Shown here piece by piece: positions 57,186 to 64,000 of a stretch of DNA of 64,000 nt (position 1 is the stretch's first letter; every line of letters starts with the position of its first letter). A program made the position numbers and the translations under genes. The notes under the pieces were generated by a model that was given only the letters and a program-made list of their open reading frames with translations, had not been told where the DNA came from and made no database searches. The DNA comes from Psychrobacter sp. P11G3 (lineage in GTDB: Bacteria; Pseudomonadota; Gammaproteobacteria; Pseudomonadales; Moraxellaceae). The stretch covers positions 2,181,137 to 2,245,136 of the forward strand of contig NZ_CM003596.1 of NCBI RefSeq assembly GCF_001435845.1, read 5' to 3'.

Positions 57186-57524
57186 AACCACATCCTTGTT
57201 TGATCAATGAAAAGTTCGAGCGTACCCTTGTGTCTTTTACGACTCTTTTACGCTCAACCTGGCATATTAGCATAATCCATTAGCCCCTTAGGTCATAGCC
57301 TTTTTACGAACCAGTCGTTTTGTCCCATTAGCTAGCATCAGCTTTTACGATAAAATAGTGAAGTTTACCAGTATATAGATGTGTCTTAAGCGCCCACAAA
57401 ACACGCTTTTATAATCATAGCAAGCTGCTATAGTAATCAGTATTGAACCATTTTTACCTTTATCTCAAAGTATTGTCATTGATATAGAATATTAAAACAG
57501 TCATTTAAAATAAGGAAATCTCAA
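57186..57524. other. Divergent region, alpha/beta hydrolase / enoyl-CoA hydratase
   Basis: 339 bases; promoters for both genes should be here. No repeats, dyads or confident boxes recognised. Confidence 0.35.
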
Positions 57525-58322
57525 ATGTCACAGTCTCTCGTCGATTATCAAGTTGAAGGGCACATTGCTACTATTACCTTTAACGATCCAAAAAGCTTAA
57601 ATGCCTTTGGCACACCCTTAAAAAACCAAGTCTTGATAGCGCTAGATAAAGCGGCCGCAGATGATCAAGTACGGGTGATTATTTTACAAGGGGCTGGTGG
57701 TAATTTCTCCAGCGGCGGCGATATTAAAGAGATGTTGTCTGAAGGATTAGACAAGGATATTGTTTCAAACAAATTAAGAGGCATGGTAGAAGGCGCAGGC
57801 GAAGTCAGCTTAAAGTTACGTCATATTCATAAGCCGATTATTGCCAAATTAGAAGGCGCCGTAGCTGGTGCTGGCATGAACTTGGCGCTTACTTGTGACT
57901 TCCGCATTGCCGCAGACAATGCAAAGTTTGTACAAGCATTTGTTAATATTGGCCTAGTTCCAGATGCAGGTGGTATTTACTTATTAAACCAATTGGTAGG
58001 TGCAGCAAAAGCCACTGAGCTTGTAATGCTGGGTGATAAACTGAAAGCAGAAGACATGGCGCGCTTAAATCTAGTGAACAACGTGGTGAGTATTGACGAG
58101 CTAGAAGCCACCGTCCAAGCATTGGCGCTACGATTGAGCCAACTACCAGGCAAAGCATTGGCCGCTATGAAAGAGAGCTTCAATGTACACGCCTTCGCTG
58201 GTTTGAGCGCGGCGTTAGATACGGAAGTAGAACAGCAGACCGTAATGGCAAAAACCGATGACTTTATCGAAGGGGTTAGCGCCTTTATCGCAAAGCGTAA
58301 GCCTGTATATCAAGGTAAATAA
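57525..58322 (+). CDS. Enoyl-CoA hydratase/isomerase family protein
   Basis: 265 residues, crotonase fold. Motifs: TFNDPKSLNAFG, GAGGNFSSGGDIKEM (oxyanion-hole region) and KLEGAVAGAGMNLALTCDFRIA. A canonical hydratase Glu pair is not evident; the VNIGLVPDAGGIYLL region is conserved. It could act in fatty-acid or aromatic (PaaF/PaaG-like) degradation. AAGGAAA precedes the ATG. It stands alone with a terminator downstream. Confidence 0.88.
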   Translation: MSQSLVDYQVEGHIATITFNDPKSLNAFGTPLKNQVLIALDKAAADDQVRVIILQGAGGNFSSGGDIKEMLSEGLDKDIVSNKLRGMVEGAGEVSLKLRHIHKPIIAKLEGAVAGAGMNLALTCDFRIAADNAKFVQAFVNIGLVPDAGGIYLLNQLVGAAKATELVMLGDKLKAEDMARLNLVNNVVSIDELEATVQALALRLSQLPGKALAAMKESFNVHAFAGLSAALDTEVEQQTVMAKTDDFIEGVSAFIAKRKPVYQGK

Positions 58323-58344
58323 CAAGATAAACAATGATACTATC

Positions 58345-58378
58345 AAAAAAGGGCTGCCAATATGGTAGCCCTTTTTTT
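58345..58378 (+). terminator. Terminator, shared by the hydratase and PACE genes
   Basis: AAAAGGGCTGCC / GGTAGCCCTTTTTTT between converging genes. Confidence 0.88.
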
Positions 58379-58392
58379 GTCAATATCTTTAA

Positions 58393-58833
58393 TTAAGAAG
58401 CGGACGCGGGTTTAGAATGATGAGGTAAAGTAAATATCTTGTCAAAAATCAGAGTAAACGTAAACGTATAAACTAAGAAAAATAGCAGTAGCGCCACTTC
58501 CATCATAAAGGCTTTTACTAGACCAACATCGTACCAAATCATATAAAGTGGCAAGCAGATCAACACCAGCCCACCCTCAAAACCAAAAGCATGAACACTG
58601 CGTATCCATAACGTGCGACGTACAATACGTCTGCGGCGTTCCCACGCTTCAAAAGCGGTATTATATATAAAGTTCCAAACAACGGCTGCTACCGACATCA
58701 TTATGGCGATTGGTAAGGATTCTGATGCGTCACTGTGACTGAGTTTCATCAATATAAGGGTAGATAAGATAATCGCGATAATTTCGAAAGCGGTCACATA
58801 AATTAAGCGACGTTTAAGCGGTGATAAGGTCAT
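58393..58833 (-). CDS. PACE efflux family transporter (AceI-like)
   Basis: 146 residues from the ATG at 58833, which follows a GGAG site; an upstream TTG is less likely. Four membrane helices, arranged as two bacterial transmembrane-pair repeats. Family hallmarks: KRRLIYVTAFEIIAI, VWNFIYNTAFEAWERR and SVHAFGFEGGLVLICLPL, with an acidic residue in helix 1. AceI of Acinetobacter exports chlorhexidine and polyamines; the substrate here is unknown. The charged central loop WERRRRIVRRTLW is typical of PACE proteins. Confidence 0.88.
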   Translation of the reverse strand: MTLSPLKRRLIYVTAFEIIAIILSTLILMKLSHSDASESLPIAIMMSVAAVVWNFIYNTAFEAWERRRRIVRRTLWIRSVHAFGFEGGLVLICLPLYMIWYDVGLVKAFMMEVALLLFFLVYTFTFTLIFDKIFTLPHHSKPASAS

Positions 58834-59041
58834 CAACCAAGACTCCAAAGCACCTGTATTTAAACAGCAAGGTGCGTATCAAAGTATCGGTCCGTCCCGA
58901 GATAGAAAAGATAAAGGAAGTACAGAGCCACGGTTTCCGCCTGCACTTATATTATACAGAAACAAAACTCAAAAATCAGTGAGGACATTTGTAAACAGGC
59001 GTAAGCCGTTTTATTGACGGTTATCGTCTGTTTTAGCCGGA

Positions 59042-59485
59042 CTATTTTGCCGGTAGACCCCATTTATTGGTTTCGGGCTTGGTATCACTCGCTAGAAATA
59101 CTAGCAATATAATAGAGCCTATCAGTGGCACTATCCCTATCAAAAACCACCATCCTGAGCGGCTAGTATCATGTAAGCGGCGGATAGTCACGGCAAGACC
59201 AGGCAGAAATAAACCAAGTGCCGCTACTATGTAAAATAAACCTGTCTCTGAGCTGAATATTAATGCGTCTAGCAGCATTGCAACGATCATCACCCCCATT
59301 TGCACTAGAAAAAAATACCAATACTCTTTACGGCGCGCACGGCCAGAAAAATTCGTGTAATTTCTCATGCCCTTTTTAAACCAGTCAATGATGCCGTAAT
59401 TTACTTCAGCGCTATGATTGTTAGCCATCGTAGATCTGGGCAGTGGCGGCGGAGTCGCTTTATCACACTTAATATTATTTTCCAT
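59042..59485 (-). CDS. DUF805 domain-containing membrane protein
   Basis: 147 residues. A soluble N-terminus of about 45 residues precedes the DUF805 domain: FSGRARRKEYWYFFLVQMG, then a conserved LAVTIRRLHDTSRSGWWFLIGIVPLIG segment, with three to four membrane helices. DUF805 is of unknown function in the inner membrane. It precedes the PACE gene on the same strand by about 208 bases. Confidence 0.88.
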   Translation of the reverse strand: MENNIKCDKATPPPLPRSTMANNHSAEVNYGIIDWFKKGMRNYTNFSGRARRKEYWYFFLVQMGVMIVAMLLDALIFSSETGLFYIVAALGLFLPGLAVTIRRLHDTSRSGWWFLIGIVPLIGSIILLVFLASDTKPETNKWGLPAK

Positions 59486-59606
59486 AGGGCTTTTTATCTC
59501 AGTCGTAAAAAGTAGAAATCGTCAGTGAAAGTTATCAACCATTGGTTTTGATTATAGATACTCAATAAAAGTTTGTAAATGAATACTAGTTTGCTTAGAG
59601 TCATCA

Positions 59607-59641
59607 ATAAAAAACCCCGCATCATGACGATACGGGGTTAT
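59607..59641 (-). terminator. Terminator of acnB
   Basis: Arms AACCCCG and CGGGGTT (minus-strand orientation) followed by a T run. Confidence 0.85.
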
Positions 59642-59687
59642 TCTATTATTAAAACTTAAAAACGTTTTGCTTAAGCTGCAACCAAAA

Positions 59688-62291
59688 TTAGGTTAACTGG
59701 GCGACATTAATCTTGTCTGCTTCTTCAGTATAGTCTTCCATACGGTCGAAGTTCATGTATTGATAGACTTCATCACCCATGCTGTTTAGCATGCCAGCAT
59801 ACTGCTGATACTCATCGTTAGTCGGCAATTTACCAAGTACCGCTGCGACTGCTGCAAGCTCTGCAGAAGCTAGGTATACGTTAGCGCCTTGACCTAGACG
59901 GTTCGGGAAGTTACGAGTTGAAGTCGATACCGCAGTAGATTTCGGTGCGATACGTGCTTGGTTACCCATACATAGTGAACAACCTGGCATTTCAGTACGA
60001 GCACCGGCTTGTGCATAGATGTTGTAGTAACCTTCTTCCATCAACTGGCGTGCATCCATCTTAGTAGGTGGTGCAATCCATAGACGAGTCTTCAGGCTAC
60101 CTGCTGGTACGTCTTGTAGCAATTTACCAGCGGCACGGAAGTGACCGATGTTGGTCATACATGAGCCAATGAATACTTCATCAATGGTATCACCAGCCAC
60201 GTCTGCTAGCGTTTTTGCATCATCTGGATCGTTCGGGCAGCAAAGGATAGGCTCTTTGATTTCGCTCATATCGATAGTGATGTCGATAGCGTATTCAGCA
60301 TCGTCGTCAGCACGCATGAGGCTTGGGTTAGCCAACCACTCTTGCATTTGCTCGACACGGCGGCTGATGGTACGTGCATCGCCATAGCCTTCTGAGATCA
60401 TCCACTTAAGCAGCGTGATGTTTGAGTTTAGGTACTCAGTCACTGATGCTTCAGACAAAGTGATGGTACAACCAGCAGCACTACGCTCAGCTGAGGCATC
60501 AGACAATTCAAACGCTTGCTCAGCGGTCAAATCTTCTAGGCCTTCGATTTCAAGAATACGGCCGTTGAACTCGTTGATTTTACCTTTCTTATCAACCGTC
60601 AAGTAACCTTCTTTGATCGCTTGATAAGGGATAGCATGTACTAGGTCACGTAGGGTGATACCAGCTTGACGCTCACCAACAAAACGAACACGAACAGATT
60701 CAGGCATATCAAGTGGCATCACACCAGTTGCAGCTGCGAAAGCAACTAGGCCAGAACCCGCTGGGAACGAGATACCCATTGGGAAACGAGTATGCGAGTC
60801 ACCACCAGTACCAACGGTATCTGGAAGTAGCATACGGTTCAACCATGAGTGAATGATACCATCACCTGGACGTAAGCTTACGCCGCCACGGTTCATGATA
60901 AAGTCAGGTAGTGTGTGCTGAGTCTCAACGTCAACTGGCTTTGGATAAGCGGCAGTATGACAGAATGACTGCATCACTAGGTCTGCTTGGAAGCCCAAAC
61001 ATGCTAAGTCTTTTAGCTCATCACGCGTCATCGGACCAGTCGTATCCTGAGAGCCGACAGTCGTCATCTTAGGCTCACAGTACATACCTGGACGTACGCC
61101 TGTCAGGCCACACGCTTTACCAACCATTTTCTGGGCAAGCGTAAAGCCTTTACCAGTATCAGCTGGCTCTTCTGGCTTAGCAAAGATGTCTGAATGACCA
61201 AGACCCATATATTCACGAGCACGGTTAGTCAAACCACGACCAACGATTAATGGAATACGGCCGCCAGCACGAACTTCATCAAGCAATGTTGGTGAGTTTA
61301 GTGAGAACGTTGATAGTACTTCATCAGAGTCATGCTTAGTGATTTTGCCTTCGTACGGATAGATGTCAAATACATCACCCATGTTTAGGTTATCGACTGC
61401 AACTTTTTCGATTGGCAATGCGCCAGAATCTTCCATCGTGTTGAAGAAGATAGGAGCGATATTGTTACCAAGTACTAAACCGCCGCCACGTTTGTTTGGC
61501 ACGTTAGGGATATCTTCACCCATCAACCACAATACTGAGTTGGTTGCAGACTTACGGCTAGAACCAGTACCAACAACGTCACCAACATAGGCTAGCGGAT
61601 GGCCTTTTTCTTTCAGTGCTTCGATTTGCTTCATTGGGCCAACAACGCCCTCTTCGTCAGCATTGATGCCGTCGCGAGAGTTTTTGTGCATGGCTAGTGA
61701 ATGCAATGGGATATCAGGACGGCTCCATGCGTCTTGCGCAGGTGATAAGTCATCCGTGTTGGTCTCGCCAGTTACTTTAAACGTCGTGTAAGTGGTTTTC
61801 TTTGGTACTTCAGCACGGTTCAAGAACCATTCTGCGTCAGCCCAAGACTGAATCACTTCTTTAGCAATAGTGTTGCCAGCTTCTGCTTTTTCAGTCACGT
61901 CATTGAACGCGTCAAATACTAGCAAAGTTTTCTTTAGTGCTTCAGCAGCGTCTTGTGCAACTTCGCTATCATCTAGTGCAGCAACTAGTGGCTGAACGTT
62001 GTAGCCACCTTGCATAGTGCCTAGAATTTCAACGGCTTTTTGTTTGCTGATAAGTGGTGATGATGTTTCACCCTTTAAGATAGCAGCTAAAAATGCCGCT
62101 TTAACGTATGCTGCTTGGTCAACACCAGCAGGGATACGGTTTTCTAATAGGTTCATCAAGAACGCATCTTCGCCTGCAGGCGGGTTCTTTAATAATTCAA
62201 CCAACTCTACTACTTGTTTTTCATTTAGTGGTAGGGGTACAGTTCCTAGCTCAGCACGTTCTTCGACATGTTTACGATAAGCTTCTAACAC
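59688..62291 (-). CDS. acnB: Aconitate hydratase B
   Basis: 867 residues, the usual AcnB length. GTG start with a GAGGA site upstream; the protein begins [16 protein letters not shown] like E. coli AcnB. The HEAT-like N-terminal domain, the swivel domain (LGHSDIF region) and the catalytic domains are present. The iron-sulfur cysteines lie in FIGSCMTN and [11 protein letters not shown]. It converts citrate to isocitrate in the TCA cycle and may bind mRNA when apo. Monocistronic, with its own terminator. Confidence 0.97.
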   Translation of the reverse strand: MLEAYRKHVEERAELGTVPLPLNEKQVVELVELLKNPPAGEDAFLMNLLENRIPAGVDQAAYVKAAFLAAILKGETSSPLISKQKAVEILGTMQGGYNVQPLVAALDDSEVAQDAAEALKKTLLVFDAFNDVTEKAEAGNTIAKEVIQSWADAEWFLNRAEVPKKTTYTTFKVTGETNTDDLSPAQDAWSRPDIPLHSLAMHKNSRDGINADEEGVVGPMKQIEALKEKGHPLAYVGDVVGTGSSRKSATNSVLWLMGEDIPNVPNKRGGGLVLGNNIAPIFFNTMEDSGALPIEKVAVDNLNMGDVFDIYPYEGKITKHDSDEVLSTFSLNSPTLLDEVRAGGRIPLIVGRGLTNRAREYMGLGHSDIFAKPEEPADTGKGFTLAQKMVGKACGLTGVRPGMYCEPKMTTVGSQDTTGPMTRDELKDLACLGFQADLVMQSFCHTAAYPKPVDVETQHTLPDFIMNRGGVSLRPGDGIIHSWLNRMLLPDTVGTGGDSHTRFPMGISFPAGSGLVAFAAATGVMPLDMPESVRVRFVGERQAGITLRDLVHAIPYQAIKEGYLTVDKKGKINEFNGRILEIEGLEDLTAEQAFELSDASAERSAAGCTITLSEASVTEYLNSNITLLKWMISEGYGDARTISRRVEQMQEWLANPSLMRADDDAEYAIDITIDMSEIKEPILCCPNDPDDAKTLADVAGDTIDEVFIGSCMTNIGHFRAAGKLLQDVPAGSLKTRLWIAPPTKMDARQLMEEGYYNIYAQAGARTEMPGCSLCMGNQARIAPKSTAVSTSTRNFPNRLGQGANVYLASAELAAVAAVLGKLPTNDEYQQYAGMLNSMGDEVYQYMNFDRMEDYTEEADKINVAQLT

Positions 62292-62711
62292 AATAGTCGT
62301 CCTCGTCAGTTGGGGTGTAGCACATTACGTTGGTAGTCAGTATGACTGCCTGCGTCTATATACTATATGAAATAATTATCCGTGCAATCATAGCTTAAAA
62401 CGCTTTAAATGTTAATGGCTCAGCTCTGAAAAGGCGCATAGTAAGGCCATATTGAACATTTATTATAAAAATAGTGCCATCAATAATATGATTGTAGCGC
62501 TCATTATAACTGGCATTTGCCTGATTACGCTTATCAATAAGCGCTTGCTTTATGACTGAGCAGACACCATATGACTGATATACGATTTTGTAAGAAACAA
62601 CTTCGATAAAATTTCGCTTAAAAAAATGTAGCAACTTAGATTTATTAATAGTCGATGTATTAACAGTCGATTTGGTAAAAACATTTTGGTGTAAACATTA
62701 AGGACGACGAT
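62292..62711. other. Divergent region, acnB / CMD protein gene
   Basis: 420 bases. Promoters of both genes should be here. AAGGACG lies seven bases before the ATG of the plus-strand gene. Two minus-strand open frames crossing this region look like chance. Confidence 0.35.
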
Positions 62712-63122
62712 ATGACTGATAGCAATACGGACAACAATCCTAACTATGACAATGGTCTCAAGGTACGCACTGAGGTCATGGGTGAGCAGCATGTCAAACG
62801 CTCGCTTGATGCGGCCACAGGATTTACCCAACCGCTGCAAGACTGGATTATTGAACACGCTTGGGGCAGCACTTGGCAAGATGACTCAGTATTACCACGC
62901 AAGTATCGCTCATTAATCACTATTGCCTTTTTAATTGCTCAAAAAAGCCCAAATGAGTTGAAAGGTCATATACGCGGTGCCATTAACAACGGGGCCAGTG
63001 TCGCCGAGATTAGAGAAGTGCTCATGCACAGCTTGCCGTACTGCGGTGCACCTGCTACTCAAGAAGCGTTTCGCGCTGCCATAGATATACTGAATGAGTT
63101 GGAAATCGATATAGATATTTAA
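62712..63122 (+). CDS. Carboxymuconolactone decarboxylase (CMD) family protein
   Basis: 136 residues. A helical CMD domain with LPRKYRSLITIAFLIAQK, ELKGHIRGAINNGASVAEIREVLMHSLPYCGAPATQEAFRAA: this EI.E.L.....Y.G.PA pattern is close to PcaC (4-carboxymuconolactone decarboxylase), but the redox CxxC of AhpD is absent. A peroxide or aromatic-degradation role is possible. No aromatic-degradation genes are next to it. Confidence 0.88.
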   Translation: MTDSNTDNNPNYDNGLKVRTEVMGEQHVKRSLDAATGFTQPLQDWIIEHAWGSTWQDDSVLPRKYRSLITIAFLIAQKSPNELKGHIRGAINNGASVAEIREVLMHSLPYCGAPATQEAFRAAIDILNELEIDIDI

Positions 63123-63189
63123 AACTATGGTCGTCCGAGCAATCATAGTAATCTTAACAATATTGTTTAAAAATTGACGTCCAAATTTC

Positions 63190-63198
63190 TGCTATAAT
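63190..63198 (+). promoter_or_regulatory. Extended -10 promoter element of lipA
   Basis: TGCTATAAT lies about 73 bases before the lipA start. A TTGACG is present at 63174 but the 13-base spacing to the -10 is too short for a standard -35. Confidence 0.5.
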
Positions 63199-63270
63199 AT
63201 CTCCACTCATAAAACATTCTGATAATTCCATAAACCCTTATAATATAAAGGGTTAAGAGATAACTCCATT

Positions 63271-64000
63271 ATGACAACTGCCGTACAAACACATGTACCT
63301 GCTGCTAAGGCCAAACCAAAAAAAGCCATCCAAGGCGAAAAGCTGCGTGGCTATGACAAAGTTGCCCGTATCCCAATTAAGGTGATCCCGACTGTCGAGG
63401 CAAAGAAAAAGCCTGATTGGATTCGGGTAAAAATGTCCTCGCCTGCTGAAGTCGCTCGTATCAAAGCAACCTTGCGTGAGCAAAAGCTTTATACCGTTTG
63501 TGAAGAAGCGGCCTGCCCTAACCTGCCACAGTGCTTCGCTGATGGTACAGCCACCTTTATGATTATGGGTGATATCTGTACGCGTCGCTGCCCGTTCTGT
63601 GATGTAGGCCATGGTCGCCCTAATGAGCTAGACAAGGATGAGCCGCGTCATACCGCTGAGACAATTCAAGGTCTACAGCTTAAATATGCCGTAATTACCT
63701 CTGTCGATCGTGACGATCTAAAAGACGGCGGTGCGGGACACTTTGTGGAAGTGCTAAACGAATCAAGAGCACTTAGCCCAAACTGCTTGATTGAAATCCT
63801 AGTACCAGATTTCCGTGGTCGTATGGATATTGCATTGGATTTATTGACAGAGACTGCACCAGATGTGTTTAACCACAACATCGAAACCGTGCCACGTCTA
63901 TACAAAGCCTTCCGTCCAGGTTCTGACTATCAGCATTCGCTAGATTTGCTTAAGATTTATAAAGAGCGTCGTCCTGATATCGCCACCAAGTGCGGCTTTA
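63271..64000 (+). CDS. lipA: Lipoyl synthase, N-terminal part (runs off the window)
   Basis: About 243 residues are seen before the window ends. After an N-terminal extension, the LipA signature appears: auxiliary cluster cysteines in [12 protein letters not shown] and the radical-SAM triad [37 protein letters not shown] and [20 protein letters not shown] follow as in LipA. It inserts sulfur into octanoyl-carrier proteins to make lipoate; the glycine-cleavage H-protein and 2-oxoacid dehydrogenases use it. It was identified by direct reading; no stop codon lies in the window. Confidence 0.96.
   Translation, partial: MTTAVQTHVPAAKAKPKKAIQGEKLRGYDKVARIPIKVIPTVEAKKKPDWIRVKMSSPAEVARIKATLREQKLYTVCEEAACPNLPQCFADGTATFMIMGDICTRRCPFCDVGHGRPNELDKDEPRHTAETIQGLQLKYAVITSVDRDDLKDGGAGHFVEVLNESRALSPNCLIEILVPDFRGRMDIALDLLTETAPDVFNHNIETVPRLYKAFRPGSDYQHSLDLLKIYKERRPDIATKCGF

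Noticed and set aside
62395..62879. Two open frames on the minus strand between acnB and the CMD gene
   Set aside because: They overlap each other and the CMD gene, have no ribosome sites and resemble no family.
1..64000. CRISPR arrays, tRNA or rRNA genes, prophage
   Set aside because: No regular spaced repeats, cloverleaf-like sequences with CCA ends, rRNA motifs or phage structural genes were recognised by eye; a tRNAscan or CRISPR search would settle this.

Overview
This window looks like a chromosomal segment of a Psychrobacter-like gammaproteobacterium (Moraxellaceae). This is inferred from the gene set (cbb3 oxidase, metZ, a lolD with a single Lol permease, ttcA and rnd with long acidic N-termini), the AT-rich intergenic DNA and the protein style; no rRNA or other species marker is present. 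It is gene-dense, with short intergenic spaces and many hairpin-plus-T-run terminators. No tRNA, rRNA, CRISPR array or prophage was recognised.

Layout. 1-13.5 kb: the end of gcvP, a lipase-like hydrolase, rnd, recR, ybaB, metZ, a phospholipase-D lipoprotein (ClsC-like), an MFS transporter, dusA, a CPBP membrane protease, an alpha/beta hydrolase and an S49 peptidase (SppA-like). 13.7-21.9 kb: comEC, interrupted by an in-frame amber codon, then a DUF2062 protein, lolD with a Lol permease, two proteins of unknown function and an SCP2 protein. 22.8-29 kb: ccoNOQP and ccoGH for the high-affinity cbb3 oxidase. 29-38 kb: ttcA, queC, a small secreted cysteine protein, a Bcp-type peroxiredoxin lacking the usual resolving cysteine, a flavin disulfide reductase, an MscS channel and rlmKL. 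38.17-39.20 kb: a complete IS982-family insertion sequence with inverted ends and a 6-7 bp target duplication.

39.4-56.3 kb is the most interesting part: a tellurium-resistance-like (Ter) stress island. It holds terD, a DUF475/TerC-like membrane protein, glutaminase, terE, an AIM24 protein, terZ, terA and an ATP-grasp enzyme. Inside it, on the opposite strand, sit a V4R-domain protein and an MHYT membrane sensor. It ends in a five-gene operon: a degenerate TerD domain fused to a trypsin-like protease, a PRTase-TRSP protein, a HAD phosphatase, a StiP (PRTase-PELOTA) protein and an HpcH/HpaI lyase-like protein. Comparative genomics of Ter systems (Anantharaman, Iyer and Aravind) predicted that such PRTase/HAD/ATP-grasp/lyase sets make a nucleoside-like metabolite acting with membrane-associated TerD/TerC complexes. 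The TerD-protease fusion and the embedded MHYT/V4R pair are the least familiar elements here.

56.3-64 kb: an alpha/beta hydrolase, an enoyl-CoA hydratase, a PACE efflux protein, a DUF805 protein, acnB, a carboxymuconolactone-decarboxylase-family protein and the start of lipA, which runs off the right edge.
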